In this document: one piece after another, positions 8,612-18,400 of the stretch
Numbering within the stretch: position 1 is the stretch's first letter
How the letters are laid out: the number at the start of each line of letters is the position of its first letter
Translations under genes and position numbers: made by a program
DNA from: Candidatus Dechloromonas phosphorivorans
GTDB taxonomy: Bacteria; Pseudomonadota; Gammaproteobacteria; Burkholderiales; Rhodocyclaceae
DNA length: 64,000 nucleotides
Reading direction: 5' to 3'
Assembly (NCBI GenBank): GCA_016721185.1
Contig: JADKIP010000012.1
Location: forward strand, 620,001-684,000
The notes under the pieces: generated by a model
Databases searched by the model: none
The model's input: only the letters and a program-made list of their open reading frames with translations
Told to the model about the DNA's origin: nothing

Positions 8612-9472
8612 ATGGCTAGCGGCAAGGAAATACGCAACAAGATCAAGAGCGTCGAAAACACGCGCAAGATCACGAAGGCCATGGAAATGGTGGCCGCATC
8701 CAAAATGCGCAAGGCGCAAAACCGGATGCGGGCTGCCCGTCCCTATGGCGAAAAGATCCGGCGGGTCGCCGCCAACCTGTCACACGCGCTGACCGAATAC
8801 AAGCATCCGTTTCTGGTTAACCGTGATCAAGCCTCTGTCGGCGTGATCCTGATAACTTCGGACAAAGGCTTGTGCGGTGGCTTGAACTCCAACCTCTTGC
8901 GTCTCGCAGTCGTCAAGATGAAGGAGTTTGACGCTCAGGGCAAAAAGTTTCAGGCAACCTGTATCGGCAACAAGGGCTTAGGTTTTATGCAACGGGTCGG
9001 TGCGAAGGTTATTTCGCACGTCACGGCACTTGGCGATACGCCACACCTTGAAAAGCTGATCGGGCCGGTCAAGCTCCAACTCGACGCCTACATGAAAGGC
9101 GAGATTGACGCGCTGTATATTGGCTACAACCGCTTCATCAATACGATGAAGCAGGAGCCGGTTTTTGAACAGTTGCTTCCACTGTCTGGTGATGCCGTTG
9201 GCTCCGCCAAGACCAAGTGGGACTACATTTATGAACCGGATGCCAAGGCCGTTATCGACGATCTGCTTCTCCGTTATGTTGAAGCTTTGATTTATCAGGC
9301 TGTGGCCGAAAATATCGCCTCCGAGCAATCCGCCCGGATGGTCGCCATGAAGTCTGCTTCCGACAACGCGAAAACCGTTATCGGTGAATTGAAGCTGGTC
9401 TATAACAAGACCCGTCAGGCTGCTATTACCAAAGAGCTGTCGGAAATCGTCAGCGGTGCTGCCGCAGTTTGA
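8612..9472 (+). CDS. atpG: F1Fo ATP synthase subunit gamma
   Basis: Central rotor shaft, 286 residues. The N-terminal helix has KEIRNKIKSVENTRKITKAMEMVAASKMRKA (about 4-34), the middle has the conserved ITSDKGLCGGLNSN (about 80-93) and the C-terminal helix ends with TKELSEIVSGAAAV. An AGGAG box lies 8 bases before the ATG. No deviations noted. Confidence 0.97.
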   Translation: MASGKEIRNKIKSVENTRKITKAMEMVAASKMRKAQNRMRAARPYGEKIRRVAANLSHALTEYKHPFLVNRDQASVGVILITSDKGLCGGLNSNLLRLAVVKMKEFDAQGKKFQATCIGNKGLGFMQRVGAKVISHVTALGDTPHLEKLIGPVKLQLDAYMKGEIDALYIGYNRFINTMKQEPVFEQLLPLSGDAVGSAKTKWDYIYEPDAKAVIDDLLLRYVEALIYQAVAENIASEQSARMVAMKSASDNAKTVIGELKLVYNKTRQAAITKELSEIVSGAAAV

Positions 9473-9503
9473 CGCGTAGATTTTAATTTTTGGGGATTTG
9501 AAT

Positions 9504-10907
9504 ATGAGTCAAGGTTCAATCGTTCAGTGCATCGGCGCCGTTGTGGACATCCAGTTCCCGCGCAACGCCATGCCGAAGGTTTACGACGCACTCAAGCTGG
9601 ATGCATCTGAAGCCAACGGTATGGCTGAAGACGGCCTCACCTTTGAGGTTCAGCAGCAATTGGGTGACGGCGTGGTTCGTACCATCGCCATGGGTTCATC
9701 TGATGGCTTGCGTCGTGGTATGAAAGTCAATAACACCGGTACTGCTATTTCTGTGCCGGTTGGTCAGGGTACGCTGGGTCGTATCATGGACGTCCTCGGC
9801 CGTCCGATCGACGAAGCCGGCCCGATTGAGGGTGGCGAGCTTCGCCCGATTCATGCTCCCGCACCGAAGTTCGACGAATTGTCGTCTTCTGTCGATCTGC
9901 TCGAAACCGGGATCAAGGTTATCGACCTGATCTGCCCGTTTGCCAAGGGTGGTAAAGTTGGCCTGTTCGGTGGCGCTGGTGTGGGCAAGACCGTTAACAT
10001 GATGGAATTGATCAACAACATCGCCAAACAGCACGCCGGTCTGTCCGTGTTTGCTGGTGTGGGTGAGCGTACCCGTGAAGGTAACGACTTCTACCACGAG
10101 ATGAAAGACTCCAACGTTCTCGACAAGGTCGCGATGGTGTTTGGTCAGATGAACGAGCCGCCGGGTAACCGTCTGCGTGTTGCGCTGACTGGTCTGACCA
10201 TGGCTGAGCGTTTCCGTGACGATGGTCGTGACATTCTGCTGTTCATCGACAACATCTACCGCTTCACGCTGGCCGGTACCGAAGTTTCCGCACTGCTGGG
10301 TCGTATGCCTTCTGCCGTGGGCTATCAGCCGACACTGGCTGAAGAAATGGGCCGTTTGCAAGAGCGTATTACCTCGACCAAAGTTGGTTCGATCACCTCC
10401 ATCCAAGCCGTTTATGTGCCAGCCGATGACTTGACCGATCCATCACCAGCTACCACCTTCCTGCACCTCGACTCGACAGTCGTGTTGTCGCGTGACATCG
10501 CATCCCTGGGTATCTACCCGGCTGTTGATCCGCTCGACTCCACTTCCCGCCAGCTCGATCCGCAGGTCGTTGGTGAAGAGCACTACGCGGTCGCCCGTGC
10601 TGTGCAGATGACCCTTCAGAAATACAAGGAACTGCGTGACATCATCGCGATTCTGGGTATGGACGAACTGTCTCCGGAAGACAAGCTGGCCGTTTCCCGT
10701 GCTCGTAAGATCCAGCGTTTCCTGTCCCAGCCGTTCCACGTTGCTGAAGTCTTTACCGGTTCTCCGGGCAAGTACGTTTCGCTCAAGGATACGATCAAGG
10801 GCTTCAAGGGCATTTGTGCTGGCGAATACGATCATCTACCGGAGCAGGCGTTCTACATGGTTGGCGGTATCGAGGAAGCAATCGAGAAGGCCAAGACGCT
10901 GCGTTAA
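9504..10907 (+). CDS. atpD: F1Fo ATP synthase subunit beta (catalytic)
   Basis: Catalytic subunit, 467 residues. The Walker A box GGAGVGKT is at residues 156-163, the catalytic GERTREGNDFY loop near 184-194, and DDLTDPSPATTF near 305-316. The start is the ATG at 9504 giving MSQGSIVQCIGAVVDIQFP. A TTG two codons upstream is not needed. The codon pattern resembles the rest of the highly expressed operon. Confidence 0.97.
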   Translation: MSQGSIVQCIGAVVDIQFPRNAMPKVYDALKLDASEANGMAEDGLTFEVQQQLGDGVVRTIAMGSSDGLRRGMKVNNTGTAISVPVGQGTLGRIMDVLGRPIDEAGPIEGGELRPIHAPAPKFDELSSSVDLLETGIKVIDLICPFAKGGKVGLFGGAGVGKTVNMMELINNIAKQHAGLSVFAGVGERTREGNDFYHEMKDSNVLDKVAMVFGQMNEPPGNRLRVALTGLTMAERFRDDGRDILLFIDNIYRFTLAGTEVSALLGRMPSAVGYQPTLAEEMGRLQERITSTKVGSITSIQAVYVPADDLTDPSPATTFLHLDSTVVLSRDIASLGIYPAVDPLDSTSRQLDPQVVGEEHYAVARAVQMTLQKYKELRDIIAILGMDELSPEDKLAVSRARKIQRFLSQPFHVAEVFTGSPGKYVSLKDTIKGFKGICAGEYDHLPEQAFYMVGGIEEAIEKAKTLR

Positions 10908-10932
10908 TGTGGCATCAGCATAGGAGCCAGCG

Positions 10933-11358
10933 ATGGTTATGACTGTTCATTGTGATGTTGTCAGCGCCGAAGAGTCTATCTTCTCCGGCCTGGTCGAGAT
11001 AGCGGTGTTTCCCGGTGAAGCTGGGGAACTGGGTATTTTGCCTCACCATACGCCGCTACTGACCCGCATCAAGCCAGGTACTATCCGTCTGAAGGTGCCG
11101 AGTCAAGCAGAGTATGAGCTGGTGTATGTTTCCGGCGGCATGCTCGAGGTTCAGCCTGACATGATTACGGTGTTGGCAGATACGGCGATTCGTGCTCATG
11201 ATCTGGATGAAGCCAAGGCCATGGAAGCCAAAAAACGTGCCGAGGAAGCTCTCTCCAATCGTCAGGCCGAAATGGATTATGCTTATGCTGAGATCGAACT
11301 GGCGCAAGCTATCGCCCAGTTGCAAACTATCCAGCGTTTGCGTAAGGTAACGCACTAG
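10933..11358 (+). CDS. atpC: F1Fo ATP synthase subunit epsilon
   Basis: 141-residue subunit with an N-terminal beta sandwich (VHCDVVSAEESIFSG start; PGEAGELGILPHHTPLLT at about 27-44) and a C-terminal helical hairpin that can inhibit ATP hydrolysis. Last gene of the operon, followed by a terminator 18 bases after the stop. ATG at 10933 follows AGGAG; an alternative ATG lies two codons in. Confidence 0.96.
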   Translation: MVMTVHCDVVSAEESIFSGLVEIAVFPGEAGELGILPHHTPLLTRIKPGTIRLKVPSQAEYELVYVSGGMLEVQPDMITVLADTAIRAHDLDEAKAMEAKKRAEEALSNRQAEMDYAYAEIELAQAIAQLQTIQRLRKVTH

Positions 11359-11376
11359 ATTCCTTCCAAGGGATAG

Positions 11377-11404
11377 AAAAAAGGCAGCCTAGGCTGCCTT
11401 TTTT
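11377..11404. terminator. Bidirectional rho-independent terminator after atpC
   Basis: A perfect palindrome with GGCAGCC/GGCTGCC stem flanked by A6 on the left and T6 on the right, so it works on both strands. It sits between atpC (plus) and ubiJ (minus), which converge here. Confidence 0.9.
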
Positions 11405-11433
11405 ATTTGTGCTTTAACTATTTTGACTACTTT

Positions 11434-12003
11434 TTAGAGCTGGTTTATACGCTTTTCAAGACGGGCAGCATCATCACGAAGCTGGTCAATCGACTGGCAA
11501 AAAACCCTGATTTCTCGCTTTGGTGCCAATAGACTTGAGTCTTCGGTCGCGAATTCAGCAATATTTTCGGCAATCCGTTTAACACCGTTCTGCAATTGAT
11601 TCCCGAGATGTGCCCCGGTGAGGGCAAGGCGTCTTGCCGGAATGTCACCCAGAACGGATGCCAAATCTTCTTCGATGTCCCAGCCCAAGTTGCGGAAAAC
11701 AAAGGCCAGGCATTCGGCTAAATCGGCCGAACCCGAGAGTTTTACCGAAGCAAATAAAGCATCCTGGTCCAGCAGAAGTTTTGCCGGCGCGTCACTTGGT
11801 AACGTTAAAACGACATCGGCAATTCCGTCGTCGTCGCCGAGAGCGAACATGCCGCACTCATCGATGCTCAGTTGAATCTGGATCGCACCTGCGCTGATCT
11901 GCAACTGCGCGCGGGAAAACGGCCGAAGGCGATCTTTGGCCCAACTTTCCTTCTGAATCAAATGATTCAGCGCCGGAACAATTAAGCGTTCAAAACTGGC
12001 CAT
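11434..12003 (-). CDS. ubiJ: Ubiquinone biosynthesis accessory protein UbiJ (SCP2 domain)
   Basis: 189-residue protein with an N-terminal SCP2-type lipid-binding fold (about residues 1-110) and a C-terminal helical tail ending in a coiled-coil-like IDQLRDDAARLEKRINQL. In enterobacteria UbiJ partners UbiK to scaffold the late ubiquinone enzyme complex. Its place directly downstream of ubiE, with a 30-base gap, supports the name. Sequence identity in this family is low, so the call rests on fold features and context. Confidence 0.8.
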   Translation of the reverse strand: MASFERLIVPALNHLIQKESWAKDRLRPFSRAQLQISAGAIQIQLSIDECGMFALGDDDGIADVVLTLPSDAPAKLLLDQDALFASVKLSGSADLAECLAFVFRNLGWDIEEDLASVLGDIPARRLALTGAHLGNQLQNGVKRIAENIAEFATEDSSLLAPKREIRVFCQSIDQLRDDAARLEKRINQL

Positions 12004-12033
12004 GTTTGATTGCCTGAACGTCTGGATAATTAA

Positions 12034-12771
12034 TCAGAACTTGAAACCACGGTGCAAGGCGACAACACCCAGTGCCATGTTGAAATACTCGACATTTTCC
12101 AGGCCGGCATTTTCCAACATTGATTTAAGTTCTTCCTGGCCTGGGTGGACGCGAATCGATTCGGACAAATAGCGATAACTATCCGAATCATTGGTGACCA
12201 GTTTGCCCACGCGGGGAATGACCTTGAATGAATAAAAATCATAGAGTGGGGCCAGTGGTTTCCATATTTTGGAAAACTCAAGCACCAGCAGTCGGCCGCC
12301 GGGTCGCAAGACACGATACATTTCGGCGAGTGCAGCATCCTTGTGGGTCATGTTTCGAAGGCCGAAAGCGACCGTCACGCAGTCGAACCAGTCGTCAGGG
12401 AAGGGGAGTTTTTCCGCATCACATTGAGCGACTGGCAGCATGTAACCTTTGTCGAGGAGGCGATCGCGTCCCCAGGCCAGCATTGCGTTGTTGATGTCAG
12501 TTAGCCAGACTTGGCCGCTTTTTCCGACGCGCTTGGCAAACGCGAGTGATAGATCCCCCGTGCCACCGGCTACATCCAGGACTCGCGATCCCTCACGAAC
12601 GCCGCTGCGCTGAATGGTGAAAGATTTCCACAGCCGGTGCATGCCGCCCGACATTAGATCGTTCATCAGGTCGTATCGACTGGCGACCGAATCAAAAACA
12701 TCGGCGACTCGGCGTGCTTTTTCCTGCTCGGCAACGGTTTCAAAGCCAAAATGGGTAGTATCGTTTTTCAT
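12034..12771 (-). CDS. ubiE: Ubiquinone/menaquinone C-methyltransferase UbiE
   Basis: SAM-dependent C-methyltransferase acting on demethylmenaquinol and 2-polyprenyl-methoxy-benzoquinol. It is 245 residues from MKNDTTHFGFETVAEQEKA, with FDSVASRYDLMNDLMSGGMHRLWK (about 26-49) and SAM motif VLDVAGGTGDL near residue 66. The 12771 start is preferred because the family begins here; the longer reading to 12825 runs into the upstream DUF971 gene. There is no strong ribosome binding site, so coupling to the upstream gene (stop 4 bases before) is likely. Confidence 0.96.
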   Translation of the reverse strand: MKNDTTHFGFETVAEQEKARRVADVFDSVASRYDLMNDLMSGGMHRLWKSFTIQRSGVREGSRVLDVAGGTGDLSLAFAKRVGKSGQVWLTDINNAMLAWGRDRLLDKGYMLPVAQCDAEKLPFPDDWFDCVTVAFGLRNMTHKDAALAEMYRVLRPGGRLLVLEFSKIWKPLAPLYDFYSFKVIPRVGKLVTNDSDSYRYLSESIRVHPGQEELKSMLENAGLENVEYFNMALGVVALHRGFKF

Positions 12772-12775
12772 GGAT

Positions 12776-13195
12776 TTAGTGGTGTTGACCGCAGCTGCCA
12801 CCGGCCGGGCGAGAAGAAGTATCAATATCCCGCGATAGCCCTTGCGCCTCGATCTGGTTCAGATAATCCTGCCATAGTTCGTCGTGGTGTTTGCCCAGGT
12901 TGTGGATCAAATCCCAGGAATAGAGGCCGCTATCGTGGCCATCGGAAAAGACAAAACGCAGGGCATAGGTACCGATTGGCTCAATCCGGTCAATCGTCAC
13001 ATTGCGCTTGCCAGTTTGTAAAGTTTCCTGGCCTGGGGCATGGCCGCGTGCTTCTGCCGATGGGGTGAATACACGTAAATACTCAAAATCCAGCGTGTAA
13101 TGTTCACCGCTTTCGTATGCAATCTCCAACACCCGTGATTTTTGGTGCAATTTAATTTCGCTCGGTATCGGCGTGTCGTGTTCTATGCCAGCCAT
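12776..13195 (-). CDS. DUF971 family protein (gamma-butyrobetaine hydroxylase-like N-terminal domain)
   Basis: 139 residues dominated by a DUF971 domain (about 10-105: SEIKLHQKSRVLEIAYESG, LRVFTPSAEARGH, IEPIGTYALRFVFSDGHDSGLYSW). The domain occurs in small proteins of proteobacteria and as the N-terminal part of carnitine-pathway oxygenases; its function alone is unclear. A GGAGG-type site precedes the ATG. Just before the stop lies an exact 11-mer copy encoding Cys-Gly-Gln-His. Confidence 0.85.
   Translation of the reverse strand: MAGIEHDTPIPSEIKLHQKSRVLEIAYESGEHYTLDFEYLRVFTPSAEARGHAPGQETLQTGKRNVTIDRIEPIGTYALRFVFSDGHDSGLYSWDLIHNLGKHHDELWQDYLNQIEAQGLSRDIDTSSRPAGGSCGQHH
12784..12794 (+). repeat. 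USS-like 11-mer GTTGACCGCAG, copy 3
   Basis: Exact copy at the extreme 3' end of the DUF971 gene and 13 bases upstream of the ubiE start. On the minus strand an AAAAA tract begins 15 bases past the core and overlaps the first codons of ubiE. Confidence 0.75.
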
Positions 13196-13256
13196 TGTTT
13201 CCTCCAGGAGAAGTTTCGCATTTTAGCTTAGTCAGGAAGGCTCGAACGAACATCCG

Positions 13257-14849
13257 TCAAAGCGTCTGATAGCCAATACGATCGAAGTCAGTCCCGTGTT
13301 GGATGATGTGCGTCATCCTAAGTTGCCAGTTTCTATCGGCCCCAAAGAGATCAAGGATGCCCATACTTTGATAGGTGCCGGAAGGTAAAACAAGTGACGC
13401 CTCTTCCTTGAACACAGGTACTGGTGGTAGCAAAAAAGCGGGAATACGTCGATGGCCGGAGGGGCCGTTGCCTGAGGTTAAACAGATACCGACGCCTACC
13501 GGTAAGCCGGGTAATGTAGCGACCCCCAAAATCATTCCACCAGAGGCTTCCTGCATTAGCCATGTTGCCTGCGCGAGTAGAAAACGCTCACCGTCATGCG
13601 GGCAGATTGCCATCAATTGCCCGTGACGAATTTTCTGAGCTGAATCATTACTGCCCAGGCGGAAGCCGCTGGCTGAATGGTTGATGACGGACCAGTTCTC
13701 GAGCAGATGGGTGTGCTCTGGATTGATGTTTAAACCCAGTTCGGGATTGACTCGCTCGCCGAAGGTAAAAAGCTGCTCGACCTCGCTTCGTGAGTAGCTG
13801 TTTGCCGATGAGGTCTGTTGAAGCTCCTTGCCGGTTAGGTAAAAGTACATTGCGTCAAAACCCACGGTAACGCGCGCAACGCCTTCCGACGCAAAACGCC
13901 GGAACTTGCGCGGTGATGCTGATTGGGTCCAAGGCCGCGACAGACGTTCGAGTAACTGAATAATGTGACCACTTGTTTCTTCGCCGAGCCCGAGCTGAGA
14001 GGGTGAAATCCGTTGTCTCAATTGGCTGAGCATGTTCGTGATTTGCAGACCCAACCGAGTGGTATCGAGCCGTCGCGCATAACTGTCGGGTACTTCGACA
14101 AGCGCACTGGGATGTAGCGGCGAGTCTTTGAATAGCTCGACGATATAAGGCGGAATCTCCAGGTCATCATCGAGTTGATGAATCGAAATCAACGGTGCCC
14201 ACATGGAAGCCCAGCGCCGGATCAGGTTCAGGTCTCGGACACTGTTGGTGTAAGGGCTGGCCACATCGATTAATAGCATCGTGGCGTAAGCGGCCGCGCA
14301 ATGAGTCGACTGAAAACTGTTTTCAAGCGAGTCTTCGACGGGCGTATAGGCCAATCCCCATTCTTCAGCCGTTTCATAGAAACCGTGCATCTCAAGCCAG
14401 ATACCTCGCGGCAACTCTCGTCTTGCCCGGTAGTGCTCAAGAATAATCATTCCTGTGTAATAAATGCAACGATGCAGAATGGATGCCATCAGCGAGACTT
14501 GCTGAGTATTGTCAGCTGCCGGCTTTTCAAGCTGAACGCACAGGGCATAAGCTTTAAGCAATTTTTGCCAGGCGCTCAGAACCTGTTGGAAGCTCGCTTC
14601 TTCCTGCTCATTCAGAACAAGCGGCTTATTGTGATAAATCTTGGCCATTTCCCCTTCAACGAAGCAGATCGGTGCCCGAGCTTTTTCGAGCAAGGCCAGC
14701 ATCGTTTCGGTATCAGGCGGTGCTGCGAGCAGCGCATCGATAAAATGCATGAGTTGCTGCTCGGCAGCCAATGGATTGGTCAGCGTCACGCCGGCAAGAT
14801 AATTCAATCCGCTTTGCAGATCGAGAATGTGAAGTTGAGGTGCGCTCAT
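13257..14849 (-). CDS. Conserved protein of unknown function, 530 residues
   Basis: I do not recognise a named family with certainty. The protein is soluble, without signal peptide or membrane segment, and is mainly helical in its first 320 residues. The last 200 residues look beta-rich (about 390-530, with WSVINHSASGFRLG and GICLTSGNGPSGHRRIP) and vaguely recall PilZ-type c-di-GMP-binding barrels, but no RxxxR...DxSxxG motif set is clear. It lies 13 bases downstream of the HIT gene, likely cotranscribed. Confidence 0.75.
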   Translation of the reverse strand: MSAPQLHILDLQSGLNYLAGVTLTNPLAAEQQLMHFIDALLAAPPDTETMLALLEKARAPICFVEGEMAKIYHNKPLVLNEQEEASFQQVLSAWQKLLKAYALCVQLEKPAADNTQQVSLMASILHRCIYYTGMIILEHYRARRELPRGIWLEMHGFYETAEEWGLAYTPVEDSLENSFQSTHCAAAYATMLLIDVASPYTNSVRDLNLIRRWASMWAPLISIHQLDDDLEIPPYIVELFKDSPLHPSALVEVPDSYARRLDTTRLGLQITNMLSQLRQRISPSQLGLGEETSGHIIQLLERLSRPWTQSASPRKFRRFASEGVARVTVGFDAMYFYLTGKELQQTSSANSYSRSEVEQLFTFGERVNPELGLNINPEHTHLLENWSVINHSASGFRLGSNDSAQKIRHGQLMAICPHDGERFLLAQATWLMQEASGGMILGVATLPGLPVGVGICLTSGNGPSGHRRIPAFLLPPVPVFKEEASLVLPSGTYQSMGILDLFGADRNWQLRMTHIIQHGTDFDRIGYQTL

Positions 14850-14862
14850 GATGGCTGTGACC

Positions 14863-15315
14863 TCACTTTTCCGCGCTGTTCAGTGCTAGTGAAAGCGCTG
14901 CAGCCAATTCACTATTGCTGATGGCAGGACGTTTTTCTGAACCCGGCCTCTGCACCGATCCCCAGATGGGTTCCGGAAAATTTCTATCGTCTTGCCAGCG
15001 AGGAATCACGTGCCAATGTAAATGCGGCACCATGTTGCCAAAGCTGGCCAGGTTGATTTTGTCTGGTGAAACAAGCTGCCTCAAAACAGCTTCAACCGCG
15101 AATACCACCGACATCAGGTGTTGCTGCTGGCCAGGGTCGAGATCGGTCATCTCGCGGACGTGGGCGTTCCAGATGACTCGGCAAAAACCCGGATAGTGTG
15201 GGTCGTCAACCCGGATAACCCGGCAGGTCGGAGATTCCCAAAGAATATCTCCGCCCGCTGTGGCACATAGTTCGCAGTGATTAGCCCGCTGAGTCACGTT
15301 TAAATATCCCGGCAA
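14863..15315 (-). CDS. HIT-domain nucleotide hydrolase/transferase
   Basis: Histidine-triad protein of about 150 residues. The catalytic triad HLHWH is at residues 98-102 in the context MVPHLHWHVIPRW, and a CELC pair at residues 14-17 recalls the zinc-binding N-terminus of some HIT members. Such proteins hydrolyse nucleotide phosphoramidates or dinucleoside polyphosphates. The start is uncertain: TTG at 15315 or GTG at 15297, neither with a strong ribosome binding site. Confidence 0.88.
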   Translation of the reverse strand: MPGYLNVTQRANHCELCATAGGDILWESPTCRVIRVDDPHYPGFCRVIWNAHVREMTDLDPGQQQHLMSVVFAVEAVLRQLVSPDKINLASFGNMVPHLHWHVIPRWQDDRNFPEPIWGSVQRPGSEKRPAISNSELAAALSLALNSAEK

Positions 15316-15401
15316 AAAATTTTCACCGGGATATTAGTACCGCAGACAACAACTTAAACGCAAACAAGAACTTCACGGTCAACCGCTGAAAACAGCAAAA
15401 A

Positions 15402-18400
15402 TTAGAGTAGAACGCGCTCGATTCCGCCGGTATTGGCTTTGGCCACAAAATCGGCCATCCAGTTTTCACCGAGCAGGTGCTTGGCGAGCTCGACGACAAT
15501 GTAATCTGCTTGCGTGTCAGCATCGTCATCGTAGCGGGAAAGCCCCTGCAAGCAGGCCGGGCAGGAAGTCAGAATCTTGACGTCGCCCTTGAAGCCATCT
15601 GCCCGCAACTTGGCGGCGCCTTTTTCAATCTCTTCCTGCTTGCGGAATTTCACCTGGGTGGCGATGTCCGGACGGGAGTAGGCAAAGGAACCCGCATCTC
15701 CACAGCAACGGTCAGTGAGCGGAACATTTTGCCCCATCAGCGAGCTGGTGACCTGGAGTGCAGCATAAGACTTCATCGGGGTATGGCAGGGTTCGTGATA
15801 CATGTAGCGCGTACCTTCGACTCCCTCCAGCTTGAGTCCTTTTTCCATCAAATATTCATGGATGTCGAGCAGCCGGCAGCCGGGGAAAATCTTGTCGAAC
15901 TGATATTTCTGCAACTGATCCATGCAGGTGCCGCACGAGACGATCACCGTCTTGATATCGAGGTAGTTCAACGTATTGGCCACGCGGTGGAAAAGCACGC
16001 GATTGTCGGTCGTGATTTTCTGGCCCTTGTCGTCGTCGCCTGATGCCGACTGCGGGTAGCCGCAGCACAGGTAGCCCGGCGGCAGCACGGTGGTGGCGCC
16101 GACTTCATAAAGCATCGCCTGGGTCGCAAGACCGACCTGTGAAAACAGTCGTTCGGAGCCGCAGCCCGGGAAATAGAAGACGGCATCCGATTCCTCGGTG
16201 GTCTTGCGCGGGTTGCGGATGACCGGAATAACTTTGTCGTCTTCGATGTCGAGCAGGGCCCGCGAGGTGCGTTTCGGCAAATTACCGGGCATCGGGCGGT
16301 TGAGGAAGTGAATAACTTGTGTTTTGACTGATGGCGCACCGAGCGAGGCGGGCGGGTGAGCACGGGTGTCCTGAATCAGGCCAAGTGCCTTTGCCGCCTT
16401 GTGGGCCAGGCGTTGGGCCTTGAAGCCGAAATCCATCATGCCGAAACGCATCAGCTTGATCGTCGCGGGGTCTTTGAGGTTGAGATAGGTCATGGCGGCT
16501 GCCGTGCCTGGGCTAAACCGTTTTTTCTCCTGCTTGCGCAGGAAGTTGCGCATGGCCACGGAAACATCGCCAAAATCGATGTCGACCGGGCAAGGTTTGA
16601 CACAGCGGTGACAGACCGTGCAATGGTCGGCAACGTCGTTGAATTCGTCAAAATGCTTCAACGAAATGCCGCGCCGGGTCTGCTCTTCATAAAGGAAGGC
16701 TTCGACCAGCAGAGAAGTGGCGAGAATCTTGTCGCGCGGCGAGTAGAACAGGTTGGCGCGCGGCACGTGCGTTGAGCAAACCGGCTTGCATTTACCGCAG
16801 CGCAGGCAGTCCTTGACCATGTCGGAAATCTTGCCGATTTCCGACTGCTCCATAATCAGCGACTCGGTACCGAGCAGGCTGAATGAAGGCGTGTAGGCGT
16901 TGCCCATGTCGCCGCCGGGCATCAATTTGCCCTTGTTGAAATGGCCTTCCGGGTCGATCTTCTGCTTGTAGGCACGGAAGGGCGCAATTTCTTCCTCGGA
17001 GAGAAATTCCAGTTTGGTGATGCCGATCCCGTGCTCACCGGAAATCACGCCATCCAGCGAGCGGGCGAGGTGCATGATGCGCTCGACGGCTTTATGGGCC
17101 GTTTGCAACATGTCGTAATTGTCGGAATTGACCGGAATGTTGGTATGCACGTTACCGTCACCGGCGTGCATGTGCAGGGCGACAAAAACACGGCCGCGCA
17201 GCACTTCCTTGTGAATGGCTTCAATGCGCTCGACGGTGGGACGATAGACGCCACCATCAAAAATCTTGCTCAGCCGGGCGTGAAGTTCCTGTTTCCAGGA
17301 GACGCGTACCGAGTAATCCTGCAAACGGTGGAAAAGGCGCGGGTTTTCTGCCCGGTTGGTCAGCTCACCGGCTTGAACCGCATAGGTCGGGAAGTGCAAT
17401 TCAGCCTCAGCCAGCGGCATGTCGAGGCTGGCCAGCAGCCATGCCCAGCGCAGACGAACGGTCTCGACATAATCGATCGCGGCTTGCCGGCGATCACCGA
17501 TCAAGACCTTGGTATCGAGCGTCGTATCACCCCGATGCAGCGGCAGGTCGCCTTTGAGGAACTCAAGCAAGGAGTCGCACAGCGCCAGCTTGTTGCTGAT
17601 CGACAGCTCAATGTTGATGCGCTCGATACCGTCGCAATAGTCGCCCATGCGTGGCAGCGGAATCACGACGTCTTCATTGACCTTGAAAGCGTTGGTGTGG
17701 CGTGAAATGGCGGCAGTGCGCGAACGGTCGAGCCAGAATTTCTTGCGGGTTTCAGCGTCGACCGCGATAAAGCCCTCGGCGGCGCGCAGATTACACATGC
17801 GAACGACTTCCGAGGCGGCCAACATCACCGCTTTTTCGTCATGGCCCACCAGGTCGCCGATCAGCACCATCTTCGGCCGACCGTGGCGCTTGGCCTTGGT
17901 CGCATAGCCGACGGCCTTGACGTAGCGTTCGTCGAGATGTTCGAGGCCGGCCAACTGCACGCCCGCCGCATGGCCGACGCCCCCCGGCTTGAAGTAATCG
18001 GTAATTTCAACAATCGCCGGCACGGCTTCGCGCACCTGGCCGAAAAACTCCAGACAAACCGTGCGCGAGACTGGCGGCATCTTGTGCAGCACCCAGCGCG
18101 CCGCGACGATGATGCCGTCGGTGCCTTCTTTTTGCACACCGGGCACGCCACCGAGGAATTTGTCGGTGACATCCTTGCCCAGTCCGGTCTTGCGACAGGC
18201 GGCGCCCGGCATGGTCAGGGTTTCTTCGCGAAGCAGCTTTTTGCCACTACTATCGAAACGTTTGAGGCGGAACTCGACGTTGTGCTGTTCGTGAATCTTG
18301 CCATAGTTGTGATTGACCCGTTCCACTTCCAGCCAGTTGCCATCCGGATCAACCATCTTCCACCAGGCCAGATTGTCGAGCGCCGTGCCCCACAAAACCG

